From the NCBI RefSeq assembly GCF_022808675.1, contig NZ_JAKZKV010000009.1, forward strand, positions 62,001 to 126,000: DNA of 64,000 nucleotides. The letters run 5' to 3'. Made by a program: the position numbers and the translations under genes. This document shows, in pieces, positions 36,743 to 45,543 of this stretch. The DNA comes from Parabacteroides sp. FAFU027. GTDB taxonomy: Bacteria > Bacteroidota > Bacteroidia > Bacteroidales > UBA7332. Each line of letters starts with the position of its first letter. The first letter of the stretch is position 1. Below the pieces are notes generated by a model. That model was not told the origin of the DNA, searched no databases, and saw only the letters and a program-made list of their open reading frames with translations.

Positions 36743-37414
36743 TTAGTAATTATTTAAACGAGAATTTATCTGCAATAATAATGTTTTGAAATCGTCTGTA
36801 TCGACAATATCTCCTATCGATCGAATTCTTTGGGGCCGTTCCGGAAGTTGAGCAAACTGGTTCTGCATCCAAAGAACATCCAACCATCGCCCAAATTTAA
36901 AGCCGACTTTTTCTAAACGGGCAGATTCATGATAGCCCATTTTACGGTGAAATCCGACACTTACCATATTTTCAGCTGTAATCACGCCAATCCCCTGACA
37001 GATACCTTGTAATTTCAGCACTTCAATCAATGCTAAGTAAAGCAGTTGCCCCAGGCCATGTCCACCACAATCCGGACGAAGATAAATGACTGTTTCAGCC
37101 ACCCACTGATAGGCTGCCCTCGGCTTAAATGAAGCAGCATAAGCATACCCGATAATCCTCTCATCGACTTCTAAAACCAAAATCGGATAAGTCTGAGCAA
37201 TAGTTTCCAATCGTGCTGCAAATTCCGATATCGGGGGAACATCATACTCGAAGGTTACTGTAGTATCTGTGATAAATGGAGTATATACAAATAAAATTGC
37301 CGGATAATCATCTGTCCTAGCCAAACGAATCTGCTTTTTCGCCAATGGATTCTCCATAATATATGTATTTGGCAAAACCACTTTCTCTATCTTTTTATAG
37401 TAAACATCCATCAA
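36743..37414 (-). CDS. GNAT-family N-acetyltransferase (phosphinothricin acetyltransferase-like)
   Basis: 223 residues. The GNAT core runs from about residue 28 (IRLARTDDYPAILFVYTPF) through VIYLRPDCGGHGLGQLLYLA, the acetyl-CoA loop, to GFHRKMGYHESARLEKVGFK. The substrate cannot be told from sequence. The start could be an internal Met at residue 2 or 20. A short C-terminal extension after about 180 is not part of the usual domain. Confidence 0.88.
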   Translation of the reverse strand: MMDVYYKKIEKVVLPNTYIMENPLAKKQIRLARTDDYPAILFVYTPFITDTTVTFEYDVPPISEFAARLETIAQTYPILVLEVDERIIGYAYAASFKPRAAYQWVAETVIYLRPDCGGHGLGQLLYLALIEVLKLQGICQGIGVITAENMVSVGFHRKMGYHESARLEKVGFKFGRWLDVLWMQNQFAQLPERPQRIRSIGDIVDTDDFKTLLLQINSRLNNY

Positions 37415-37447
37415 ATCAGCATTTACCTTATTGTATTATCAACCCGG

Positions 37448-37455
37448 CAAAGATA
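37448..37455 (-). promoter_or_regulatory. -7 promoter element of the GNAT-YhcH operon
   Basis: Minus-strand TATCTTTG matches the -7 consensus and lies 34 bp upstream of the start at 37414. No clear -33 is seen. Confidence 0.55.
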
Positions 37456-37555
37456 AGGGAAAATGCAGTTCTACCGCAGGTGTTCATCCATTTATTGCGA
37501 CACCTTATGCCGAATTAAACAGCGTCGCATTTTTCCATTCCCCCAAAATATGTTG

Positions 37556-37563
37556 TAGTTTTG
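37556..37563 (+). promoter_or_regulatory. -7 promoter element of the MFS transporter gene
   Basis: TAGTTTTG matches TAnnTTTG and lies 17 bp upstream of the ATG at 37580, so the leader would be very short. Confidence 0.5.
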
Positions 37564-37579
37564 CATAAAAATAGAAGAG

Positions 37580-38947
37580 ATGAATAGCAATCACGATAAC
37601 GGGAAAGGATTTCTGGGCGGCTGGAAGGGGCTTATCGAGCTGATACCCAACAATACAGAGGCTATTCTGGGAGCCTTTTCATCGCTTCGTTCGCGCAACT
37701 ACCGACTCTATTTTTATGGCCAATGGATTTCACTAATTGGTACTTTTATCCAACAGATAGCATTGAGCTGGTTGGTGTACCGATTAACAGGTTCTGTGAT
37801 TCTACTCGCCTCTGTAACTCTGGCCGCACAATTGCCCAGCTTCTTCCTGACACCGGTTACAGGTGTATTGATTGACCGATTCGACCGTTATAAGCTACTG
37901 GTGGTCACCCAATCTATGTATATGTTGCAGGCTACCATACTGGCAGCTCTCGTCCTGACCAACCACATTCAGGTATGGCACATCATGACGCTTAGCCTGT
38001 TTGTGGGAATTATCAGCGCTTTCGACATGCCGGCACGACATTCTTTTACGGTACAATTGGTTGACCGCAAAGAAGATTTGAGTAATGCCATTGCCCTGAA
38101 CTCTGCGATTTTCAACGCTGCCCGACTTATCGGCCCATCTATTGGTGGAATTCTGATTGGCATTATCGGAGAAGGATTATGTTTTTCTATAAATGCAATT
38201 TCCTACATTGCCGTTTTAGCATCTTTTTTCCGAATGAGTATTACCCCTTTGGTCAAAAAGATATCGCATAAAAGCGTGGTACAGGAAATGAACGAAGGAA
38301 TCAGCTATGCCGTCAATTCACTGACCATAAGGAGCATATTAATCATGGTGACGGTCATCAGCTTTTTCGGATTTTCGCTATTGGTTATATTGCCCGCATT
38401 TGCCAAAGACACCTTAGGTGGGAATAGCGACACGCTGGGCTATATGATGTCATCCATCGGAGCCGGAGCTTTGGTTGCAGCGCTTTACCTGGCCGCCCGC
38501 AAGAGCGTAATCGGTTTGGGAAAAGTTATCATGATATCCACCTTTATATTGGGAGCCGCAACGGTTATTCTGGCATTTACCCAAATATCAGGAATTGCTT
38601 ACCTGGTCTGTTTTCCCATCGGCTTTTCATTTATTGCGTCAGTGGCATCATTGAACACACAACTTCAAACCATCTCAGACGAAAGGATGAGAGGCCGCGT
38701 GATGAGCTTCTATACCATGGCGCTAATGGGCACCAGCCCCATTGGTGGTATGTTGCTCGGAGTTCTGGAAAAATGGATTGGCATTCCTTACGTAATCCTG
38801 ATGAATGGTGTTATTTGCATCCTGGCTGCTTTCATTTACGAAAAACGTCGTCCGCTTTTGCGTAAACACATGCGTCGCATTTATGTTGAAAAAGGGATTA
38901 TCCCTGAAATTGCGACAGGTATTGAGTCTGTAAACGGAAAGAACTAA
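37580..38947 (+). CDS. MFS transporter (EntS/MFS_3-like exporter)
   Basis: 455 residues. The first membrane helix follows SLRSRNYRLYFYGQWISLIG, a typical start for this MFS group, and about 12 hydrophobic segments follow. The A-loop-like GVLIDRFDRYKLL and later MRGRVMSFYTMALMG are present. Members export siderophores, antibiotics or other small molecules; the substrate is unknown. The gene lies 25 bp upstream of mnmE and may be co-transcribed with it. Confidence 0.9.
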   Translation: MNSNHDNGKGFLGGWKGLIELIPNNTEAILGAFSSLRSRNYRLYFYGQWISLIGTFIQQIALSWLVYRLTGSVILLASVTLAAQLPSFFLTPVTGVLIDRFDRYKLLVVTQSMYMLQATILAALVLTNHIQVWHIMTLSLFVGIISAFDMPARHSFTVQLVDRKEDLSNAIALNSAIFNAARLIGPSIGGILIGIIGEGLCFSINAISYIAVLASFFRMSITPLVKKISHKSVVQEMNEGISYAVNSLTIRSILIMVTVISFFGFSLLVILPAFAKDTLGGNSDTLGYMMSSIGAGALVAALYLAARKSVIGLGKVIMISTFILGAATVILAFTQISGIAYLVCFPIGFSFIASVASLNTQLQTISDERMRGRVMSFYTMALMGTSPIGGMLLGVLEKWIGIPYVILMNGVICILAAFIYEKRRPLLRKHMRRIYVEKGIIPEIATGIESVNGKN

Positions 38948-38972
38948 ATCTGAACTTAAATAAATATCTAAA

Positions 38973-40361
38973 ATGATTCACGAAGAAACAATTTGTGCCG
39001 TATCCACAGCACCCGGCGCGGGAGGTGTTGCTCTTATCCGTGTTTCGGGAGAAGAAGCATTAACGATATGTGATAAAATATTCCGCCCGGTAAAACAGGG
39101 AAAATCGGTATCCACCCAAAAACCCTACACCCTCAGTTATGGTTCTATCATTAAAAATGAAGAACCGATTGATGATGTGCTGATTGCCGTTTTTCATGGG
39201 CCAAATTCATTTACCGGAGAAAATACGGTGGAAATCACCTGCCACGGGTCATTATATATCCAACAACAAATTCTGCAACTACTGATTGAAAACGGTTGTC
39301 GCTCAGCCTTGCCGGGAGAATTTACCCAGCGAGCCTTTATGAATGGAAAAATGGACCTATCACAAGCTGAAGCGGTAGCCGACTTGATTGCATCGACCTC
39401 AGCAGCCACCCATCGGTTAGCAATGAATCAGATGCGTGGAGGATTCAGCTCCGAACTGGAAAACCTACGTGGCAGAATGCTTGACTTCGTCTCATTGGTC
39501 GAGCTGGAGCTTGATTTTAGCGAAGAAGATGTGGAATTTGCTGACCGCTCTCAACTACGCATATTAGCCGATGAAATCGAAGGCATCATCCGCAATCTGG
39601 CTGATTCTTTCAGCGTGGGAAATGCCATCAAGAATGGAGTTCCGGTTGCTATTATTGGTGAAACCAATGCCGGAAAATCGACTCTTCTCAATCTGCTACT
39701 CAATGAAGAAAAAGCCATTGTCTCAGATATCCACGGTACAACACGGGATGTGATTGAAGATACAATTAATATAGGTGGAATCACTTTCCGCTTCATCGAC
39801 ACTGCCGGTATTCGCGAAACCTCCGATGTTATCGAATCACTCGGAATCCAACGTACCTTCCGCAAACTGGAACAGGCTAGTGTTGTCCTTTGGATGATTG
39901 ACGGAACCAGCGACAAAGAACAGATTCTTGCTTTAGCTAAAAAGGTCCTTCCAATGACTGAGGATAAACACCTCGTTGTGATTTTCAATAAAGCAGACCT
40001 GATCTCTGAGACTCAGAAAGCAGACTTAACTGCATTAATCCCCGGTCAAGAACCACTTTTCATTTCGGCTAAAAACAAAATCAACACCGATAGTCTACAT
40101 CAAAAGTTGATGGAAGCTGCTCATATTCCATCTGTCGGACAAAATGATGTAATCGTCACCAACCTCCGCCACTATGAGGCATTGGTCAAAGCGCTTGCCG
40201 CCATCGAACGGGTACAAAATGGCCTACAGATGCATATTTCAGGGGATTTCCTTAGCCAGGATATCAGAGAATGCATGTACTATCTTGGAGAGATATCTGG
40301 CCGTATCAGTACCGATGATATCCTGGGGTCTATATTTTCGAAGTTCTGCATCGGAAAGTAA
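38973..40361 (+). CDS. mnmE: tRNA uridine-5-carboxymethylaminomethyl modification GTPase MnmE
   Basis: 462 residues. The N-terminal tetrahydrofolate-binding domain (EETICAVSTAPGAGGVALIR), a helical domain and an inserted GTPase (P-loop GETNAGKSTLLN, DTAGIRE, FNKADL) are followed by the C-terminal FCIGK with the essential Cys. With MnmG it modifies the wobble uridine of several tRNAs. It is intact, and the putative mobile element begins just behind its terminator. Confidence 0.97.
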   Translation: MIHEETICAVSTAPGAGGVALIRVSGEEALTICDKIFRPVKQGKSVSTQKPYTLSYGSIIKNEEPIDDVLIAVFHGPNSFTGENTVEITCHGSLYIQQQILQLLIENGCRSALPGEFTQRAFMNGKMDLSQAEAVADLIASTSAATHRLAMNQMRGGFSSELENLRGRMLDFVSLVELELDFSEEDVEFADRSQLRILADEIEGIIRNLADSFSVGNAIKNGVPVAIIGETNAGKSTLLNLLLNEEKAIVSDIHGTTRDVIEDTINIGGITFRFIDTAGIRETSDVIESLGIQRTFRKLEQASVVLWMIDGTSDKEQILALAKKVLPMTEDKHLVVIFNKADLISETQKADLTALIPGQEPLFISAKNKINTDSLHQKLMEAAHIPSVGQNDVIVTNLRHYEALVKALAAIERVQNGLQMHISGDFLSQDIRECMYYLGEISGRISTDDILGSIFSKFCIGK

Positions 40362-40401
40362 ATCGCCACCAACAAAGACAAACAACCTCCACAAAATGCA
40401 A

Positions 40402-40436
40402 ATATAGCCCTGTTTTTCAGGGCTATATCTTTTTTA
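40402..40436 (+). terminator. Intrinsic terminator of mnmE
   Basis: ATATAGCCCT and AGGGCTATAT form a 10-bp stem with a 7-nt loop, followed by CTTTTTT. It marks the end of the core region. Confidence 0.9.
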
Positions 40437-40465
40437 GCCCTATCCTCCTCTCGCCATTCTTCAGC

Positions 40466-40473
40466 TATATTTG
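40466..40473 (+). promoter_or_regulatory. Possible -7 element upstream of the integrase operon
   Basis: TATATTTG matches TAnnTTTG, about 140 bp before the ATG at 40615. The leader would include the TATGGTACAA repeats. Confidence 0.35.
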
Positions 40474-40492
40474 TATACTATTTTGTACCCTA

Positions 40493-40502
40493 TTTGTCCC
40501 TT
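40493..40502. other. Candidate left attachment site core
   Basis: TTTGTCCCTT recurs at 60507-60516 in the same orientation. A 10-bp match between two windows of a few hundred bases can arise by chance, so support is weak. Confidence 0.25.
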
Positions 40503-40570
40503 GGGATTAATCAATCCTCTTAAATGGAATAAATTCCAAATAATTATCCCATTAGTGCACGTCATTACAA

Positions 40571-40600
40571 TATGGTACAATATGGTACAATATAGTACAC
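40571..40600. repeat. Three 10-bp tandem repeats upstream of the HTH/integrase genes
   Basis: TATGGTACAA, TATGGTACAA and TATAGTACAC follow each other without spacing, 15-45 bp before the ATG at 40615. One copy per helical turn suggests a binding array for the element's own regulator or an integrase arm site. Confidence 0.6.
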
Positions 40601-40614
40601 TAAAACAGGGCGAA

Positions 40615-41220
40615 ATGACAAAATCTATAATCACATTTACTCAAATATGTGAGTACTGCAAACAAGAATTTATAGCATTCACATCTACTACCAAATATTG
40701 CAGCCACACATGCAATTCTCGTCATTACAAGTTAAAAAAACGATTGGCCACAAAAAAAATCATTGATGAGAAAAATCAACTTAAAAGGGATGCCAACTAT
40801 ACAGAACTAAATTCAAAGCCATACTTAACCATCAGAGAAACAGCTCAATTGCTTGGTGTATGCAATAAAACCATCTATAACTTAATCTACTCAGGAAGGC
40901 TAAAAGCGACTAAACTATCTTCACGCCTCACAATTATTTCAAAAGAAAAAATAAACTTTTTATTCAGCGAAGTATATAATTACAAAAAGATGGATCGACC
41001 GCTTTACAATATGGTTGATGGCTTCTATACAATTGTAGAGATCAAGGATAAATACAACTTAAAAGAAAGGCGTATTTGGAAGATAATTAAAGACAATGAT
41101 ATCCCTACAACAAAAATTGGGAAGTTCAGTCATATCAGCAAGAAGCACATTGACAATTATTTCGGGAAACATCCATCACGCAATAAAATCATTAATACAC
41201 TAAATAACAATGAAGTATGA
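40615..41220 (+). CDS. Zn-ribbon/helix-turn-helix DNA-binding protein of the element
   Basis: 201 residues from the ATG at 40615; the frame is open further upstream but that part is hydrophobic and would run through the repeats. A four-cysteine ribbon (CEYCKQEF ... YCSHTC) is followed by a MerR/excisionase-type HTH ([20 protein letters not shown]) and a second HTH-like segment ([20 protein letters not shown]). The stop codon overlaps the integrase start (ATGA), so the genes are translationally coupled. It may act as a recombination directionality factor or regulator. Confidence 0.78.
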   Translation: MTKSIITFTQICEYCKQEFIAFTSTTKYCSHTCNSRHYKLKKRLATKKIIDEKNQLKRDANYTELNSKPYLTIRETAQLLGVCNKTIYNLIYSGRLKATKLSSRLTIISKEKINFLFSEVYNYKKMDRPLYNMVDGFYTIVEIKDKYNLKERRIWKIIKDNDIPTTKIGKFSHISKKHIDNYFGKHPSRNKIINTLNNNEV

Positions 41221-42320
41221 CGAAAGTAAAGGTTAGAGAGAGAGTTCTAAAAAACGGTTCTGAAAAGAGTTTATATCTGGATTTCTACCCGCCTATTAGA
41301 GATCCAAGAACAGGAAAAGCACACAGAAAAGAATATTTAAAAATATACCCTCTCGTAAATCCAAAAACTGAGGCTGAAAAAGAATTAAATAAAATAAAGT
41401 ATTTTGCAGCAGAAACAGAAAGGCTCACCCGTGAGCGTGAAATTATAAATAGACAATATAGTCTTTATGACCGAAACAACGCAAACAGATCATTCACCGA
41501 TTATTATAGTCAAATATCTACTCAGAAAGGACAGCAAGTATGGAAATCTGCATTAGGTCATTTCAAGAACTTTTCAGGAAGAGACATCAAGATGGGAGAA
41601 ATAAACCAAGATTTAATTGATGGGTTTCGAACTTACTTACAGAGTACAAAACAAATTAAAACCACAAAGAACCCTCAAAAATTGACATCGGCAGCAGCAT
41701 CTGCTTATTTCAATAAATTCATTGAGCTATTAAAGATGGCAAGAAAAATGAAATATATAACCGAGGACTATTCAACTGAAAACATCAAAGTCCTTCAAAA
41801 CAAACGTCAATTCCTCAATTTAGATGAGATAAAAAAATTGGTAGCGACAGACTGTAATATTGAAGTACTTAAAAGAGCATCATTATTTAGCTGCATGACT
41901 GGATTTCGCTTCGGAGATATAAAAAAGTTACGGTGGGGAGATATTGAATATCTTAACGCTGAAAAACCTTATATTACAATAAGACAATCTAAGACTGGCT
42001 CATTGGTAAATATCCCTCTATTTAAGGATGCTATTACACTTTGTGGAGAAAAGAAAGAAAATAACGATTTAATATTTGGGGGATTAGCGAAAAAACACAT
42101 TGATATGCCCCTTAAAAAATGGCTAAACGACGCTCAAATACAGAAAAAAATCACCTTTCATTGTTTTAGGCATTCTTTCGCCACGTTACTAATCCAGAAT
42201 GGGTTCGAAATTTACGCTGTTCAAAAGTTATTAGGACACAAATCAGTTAATACGACACAGATATACACATCCTTAAATGCAGAGCAGTTTAGAGCCCCCC
42301 TTGAAAATATATTCAAATAA
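41217..42320 (+). CDS. Tyrosine-type site-specific integrase
   Basis: 367 residues. An N-terminal arm-binding/SAM-like region covers about 1-190, with [20 protein letters not shown] as the core-binding start. The catalytic domain has Arg at about 230 ([12 protein letters not shown]), His-x-x-Arg at about 314-317 ([12 protein letters not shown]), His in LLGHKSV and Tyr in TTQIYTSL. It should integrate and excise the element. Among known groups it resembles the Bacteroidetes ICE/mobilisable-island integrases. Confidence 0.93.
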   Translation: MTKVKVRERVLKNGSEKSLYLDFYPPIRDPRTGKAHRKEYLKIYPLVNPKTEAEKELNKIKYFAAETERLTREREIINRQYSLYDRNNANRSFTDYYSQISTQKGQQVWKSALGHFKNFSGRDIKMGEINQDLIDGFRTYLQSTKQIKTTKNPQKLTSAAASAYFNKFIELLKMARKMKYITEDYSTENIKVLQNKRQFLNLDEIKKLVATDCNIEVLKRASLFSCMTGFRFGDIKKLRWGDIEYLNAEKPYITIRQSKTGSLVNIPLFKDAITLCGEKKENNDLIFGGLAKKHIDMPLKKWLNDAQIQKKITFHCFRHSFATLLIQNGFEIYAVQKLLGHKSVNTTQIYTSLNAEQFRAPLENIFK

Positions 42321-42365
42321 ATATCCTATTTGCGTCAACTTTTGGAGCAAAACCAGATATAATAT

Positions 42366-42746
42366 ATGTTTAATCTAAAAAATAAAATTATGACAGAAAA
42401 AAAAACTGATTTCTCAAATCTATTCCAAAGAATAGATTTAATCCTTGACAATCAAGATAGAATAGAAACTTTATTCAACTCGTTTGTCCAGAAAGACACA
42501 ACACAGTCTAATAAGAATGATATTCTGCAAATAGACGCTGTAAGTACCTTAATAGGAAGATCCAAAAACACCATCTACAAACTTGTAGAACAAAGGAAAA
42601 TCCCTCATTTTAAAAAAGGAAAACGCCTATATTTCTTTGAATATGAAATACTTGAATGGATAAAATCAGGTAAAAGAAAGACTAACTATGATGTTTCAAA
42701 TTTTGCAATAGAAAATATATATGGGCGAAACAAGTTTACATCCTAA
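42366..42746 (+). CDS. Excisionase-like helix-turn-helix protein
   Basis: 126 residues (or 118 from an in-frame Met at 42390). The C-terminal half is an HTH_17-type domain: LQIDAVSTLIGRSKNTIYKL, then IPHFKKGKRLYFFEYEILEW. The N-terminal half is a short helical, possibly coiled-coil stretch. Small proteins of this kind accompany Bacteroidetes integrases and steer excision. It lies 45 bp downstream of the integrase. Confidence 0.82.
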   Translation: MFNLKNKIMTEKKTDFSNLFQRIDLILDNQDRIETLFNSFVQKDTTQSNKNDILQIDAVSTLIGRSKNTIYKLVEQRKIPHFKKGKRLYFFEYEILEWIKSGKRKTNYDVSNFAIENIYGRNKFTS

Positions 42747-42969
42747 AAAGAGCTATCCGATTAGAGGGCTCAATCAGTTATGTAAAACAATGTGTTATCC
42801 ATTTAGATTAGAAACACAGGACAAATTAAGTGCTACGATTTTGTTGAAGAAACAATCTCGTAGCATTTATATATTACAGCATATCTATAATCGTAAAATT
42901 ACACACTCTACTATTGCTAACGCAAGCCAGAAATTCAAGACAATTCAAAACGGCGCAACATATATATGA
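42721..42969 (+). CDS. Small basic protein, uncertain
   Basis: An 82-codon frame overlaps the end of the excisionase-like gene by 26 bp and ends inside the first iteron-like repeat. The product is basic, has no recognisable domain, and its last residues (FKTIQNGATYI) are encoded by the repeat. It may be a real overlapping gene or a chance frame. Confidence 0.28.
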   Translation: MGETSLHPKKSYPIRGLNQLCKTMCYPFRLETQDKLSATILLKKQSRSIYILQHIYNRKITHSTIANASQKFKTIQNGATYI

Positions 42970-43190
42970 TTAGGATTGTGCATGAAAAACATTATTAATT
43001 ACCATCCGTTTTTTGTCCGCAATAACAATCTAAATATAAGCACAATACAAAATGGCGCAACATATATATGATAAGGATTGTGCATGAAAAAAATATTTTA
43101 TAATTTTCATCCGCCCCTACCTTCTTAATAACAACCTGAATATGTGCACAATACAAAATGGCGCAACATGTATATGATTAGGGTTGTGCA
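42943..43190. repeat. Three iteron-like direct repeats upstream of the polymerase-like gene
   Basis: A core (GGCGCAACATATATATGAT, then AGGATTGTGC) begins at 42952, 43054 and 43160, i.e. with spacing of 102 and 106 bp. Copies 2 and 3 are preceded by GCACAATACAAAAT, so each can pair GCACAAT with ATTGTGC around the core; copy 1 has a diverged version. The array sits directly before the 43246 start. It looks like a replication origin or initiator-binding array. The stretch 42970-43245 holds nothing else. Confidence 0.7.
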
Positions 43191-43245
43191 AAACAAAATA
43201 AACTTATTTCTTCTTTTGGTATATATAAAGAAAAACATAAGATTT

Positions 43246-44676
43246 ATGAACGAATTGAATTTTAACATCAATGACACCACCTTTGGAATAAAAGGGAAGC
43301 CTAAAAAAATAAAGGCAAAACACATCAACAAATTACTATCTTTTATTGTAAATAGGCTTGTTCACCCCAAGTATGAAGAAAGTATTCAAAATGGCTATAT
43401 TGAAATACCTGCAATGTCAATAAAAAAAATCTACGATAAGTATGGGAATTACATGAAATACTTTGTAAAAAAAGGCATTTTAGAAAGAAGCCCTTATTCA
43501 AAAGTAGATCACAAATGCATGGGATATCGCTTTACTAATGATTTCATGCAACAAGTACAAATCAATGGTATTATACTTGATGAAAAATCAACCATTTTTG
43601 ATTTGATTAATAACGAGCCTATTGAAGAAAACGAAGAGGTTGTTATACCGACAAAACATACAGAAGTATTAAATCGGCTAAAAGCGGATTTTGACAGTGT
43701 TGTTATTGATTTAAGTCACATAGACAAAGTGAAAGTTGATAAAACCTATTATATAGATGCTGGTAAATGGTTTAGAAATGTCATTTCTCTAAACAAATGG
43801 GAAAAAGGAGGGCTGCATATTACTTTCAAATTTAAGTCTAATCGGTTGTATACTAATTTCACTTCTTTATCATCTCATTATAGGAAAAACAATGTAATTA
43901 TTAATGGTGAAAAACTTAATGAATTTGATATTAGTTCTTCTTTCCCTTTGATGCTTGCTTTATATGCAAAGCAACAATACCCAGACATAGTGAAAGATCC
44001 TGATTTTATAAGATATTGCACTTCCTTGAAAACACAATCATTCTATGATGATCTAAAAGAAAGATTAAACATCACCCTGAATTGCGACAGTAGCAAACAA
44101 CGAAAGAATTCACAAAATGAGGATATTAGACATCGTCTATTAAGTAAAAAAGCGGCAAAGAAGCTATTTCAAATGTACTTGAATGGAGACACCAAAAGAA
44201 CACCATACCTTGAGGGTTATTCAAATTCATTTATCCGAGAACAATTCACACTTATGTATCCAGAGCTTAATAGGATAATTGAAGAAGTAAAAAATAGTAA
44301 TCAGGAGATATACTTTAAACTTGTTGAAATTGAAACAGACTTTATTTTTAGCACATTAGAAGAGCTTTATCTGGAATATCCTGACATCCGCATTTTAACT
44401 TGCCACGATGCTATTTATGTACCTAAATCCTTTTCAGAGAGGACTAATATCATCTGGGCAGCAAAAATGCAAGAGCTTTATGACCAACTCCCAGATGAAA
44501 TAAATGACATCAAGACCATATTACCAGAAGAGGATGAAGGAATAGATGTATTTTGTGTTGAGAAAGATTTTTGTACGAACACCAAAAATCATCCACCTCT
44601 ATATGGCGGCTGGTCAAAAGAAGATAAAATATGGTGGGATGAATTTATTCGTGATGAAGACTTTGATGATTTATAA
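43246..44676 (+). CDS. Polymerase-palm-like protein of the element (replication protein candidate)
   Basis: 476 residues from the ATG at 43246; the frame extends upstream to 43144, but through an iteron copy. An N-terminal winged-helix-like part (about 20-110) precedes a region with three spaced motifs recalling nucleic-acid polymerases of the family A/T7 RNA polymerase kind: NEFDISSSFPLMLALYA (motif A-like Asp), KKAAKKLFQMYLNG (motif B-like Lys ... Gly) and RILTCHDAIYVPKSF (motif C-like His-Asp). I recognise this pattern only in broad terms, and catalytic activity is inference. Placement behind iterons suggests a role in replicating the excised element. Confidence 0.6.
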   Translation: MNELNFNINDTTFGIKGKPKKIKAKHINKLLSFIVNRLVHPKYEESIQNGYIEIPAMSIKKIYDKYGNYMKYFVKKGILERSPYSKVDHKCMGYRFTNDFMQQVQINGIILDEKSTIFDLINNEPIEENEEVVIPTKHTEVLNRLKADFDSVVIDLSHIDKVKVDKTYYIDAGKWFRNVISLNKWEKGGLHITFKFKSNRLYTNFTSLSSHYRKNNVIINGEKLNEFDISSSFPLMLALYAKQQYPDIVKDPDFIRYCTSLKTQSFYDDLKERLNITLNCDSSKQRKNSQNEDIRHRLLSKKAAKKLFQMYLNGDTKRTPYLEGYSNSFIREQFTLMYPELNRIIEEVKNSNQEIYFKLVEIETDFIFSTLEELYLEYPDIRILTCHDAIYVPKSFSERTNIIWAAKMQELYDQLPDEINDIKTILPEEDEGIDVFCVEKDFCTNTKNHPPLYGGWSKEDKIWWDEFIRDEDFDDL

Positions 44677-44684
44677 TAGATATC

Positions 44685-44718
44685 AACCCCTAAATCCCAA
44701 AGGATTAGGGGTTAAATT
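44685..44718 (+). terminator. Bidirectional terminator between polymerase-like and XRE genes
   Basis: AACCCCTAA and TTAGGGGTT, with inner TCC/GGA pairing, form the stem in this convergent gap. The T run is weak. Confidence 0.65.
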
Positions 44719-44724
44719 ACATAA

Positions 44725-45039
44725 TTAACCTTGATTTTTTTCATCATTCAGATAATCATTCCATTCGTTTTGGACATATTCAAAATCATCATTATCTTCA
44801 ATCAAATACATCCCATCATTGAAATAGATTAATCCGACAATCTTCTTTGGTGATTTAAATAAATCCCCGACGTTTACATTTAACTGATTGGCAATTTTGT
44901 CTAATATGGCAATGGTATAATTATTGATTGAAAGATAGTTATATAGATTTGTCCGACTCAACCCTATTTTATCTGCTAATTGTGTCATATTCATATCTTT
45001 TTGATGCAATAATTCATCAATTCTAAATTTATCATCCAT
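44725..45039 (-). CDS. XRE-family helix-turn-helix regulator
   Basis: 104 residues. The HTH (about 14-62) reads MTQLADKIGLSRTNLYNYL and ILDKIANQLNVNVGDLF. The acidic C-terminal tail has no recognised domain. It points towards the polymerase-like gene and may repress element functions. Confidence 0.88.
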   Translation of the reverse strand: MDDKFRIDELLHQKDMNMTQLADKIGLSRTNLYNYLSINNYTIAILDKIANQLNVNVGDLFKSPKKIVGLIYFNDGMYLIEDNDDFEYVQNEWNDYLNDEKNQG

Positions 45040-45151
45040 ATCGTATTGATTTTTCTTTATATATTAAATCTGTCAGATTGTTTTTTGACACTATTTCAGA
45101 TCAGATGATTTTCAACAAAGAGGATGGTGATGATAATGTCAACCTACTGAC

Positions 45152-45184
45152 AAAAAAGCCCCTAATCATAAGATTAGAGGCTTA
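45152..45184 (-). terminator. Terminator of the minus-strand LytTR operon
   Basis: The minus-strand arms AAGCCTCTAATC and GATTAGGGGCTT form a hairpin followed by TTTTTT, about 100 bp beyond the last gene of the operon. Confidence 0.75.
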
Positions 45185-45281
45185 CTTATATACAAGGGGT
45201 AAAGTCAATAAAATTCCATCTTTGTGCACATCAGAACTGCTACTACAATAATAAAGCAACTTAATGTTGATATCGCAATTA

Positions 45282-45533
45282 TTATTGTTTTCTTTTATTG
45301 ATCTTATAGCCAATATATTCCATTATAAGCTTATAAAGTAAATATCCCAAGCTGCTGCCCAACACAAAGCTGAAGACTGCTCCAATTGTATAATTATTTA
45401 TCGCCAGAATGTATATCAGAGCAATAACAATTAATGCAAAAGCTACATATACTATTGTATTTATCCGCAGTAATATTGCAGCTAAAGGTCTATTTTGAGA
45501 TTTGAGTAAGGCTGCTTTTTGTATTTTGTTCAT
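45282..45533 (-). CDS. Small two-helix membrane protein
   Basis: 83 residues with two membrane segments (about 23-44 and 49-66) and a Lys/Arg-rich end (KINKRKQ). No family was recognised. It is the last gene of a four-gene minus-strand operon, 10 bp after the FISUMP-domain gene. Confidence 0.65.
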   Translation of the reverse strand: MNKIQKAALLKSQNRPLAAILLRINTIVYVAFALIVIALIYILAINNYTIGAVFSFVLGSSLGYLLYKLIMEYIGYKINKRKQ

Positions 45534-45543
45534 CTGGGATAGG

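Noticed and set aside
43144-43245. N-terminal extension of the polymerase-like protein
   Set aside because: The extension is encoded by an iteron copy and its start lies at the repeat junction; the ATG at 43246 is a better start.
43246-44676. Reverse transcriptase / retron
   Set aside because: No YxDD motif or RT block pattern; the HDAIYVP motif fits a different polymerase class.
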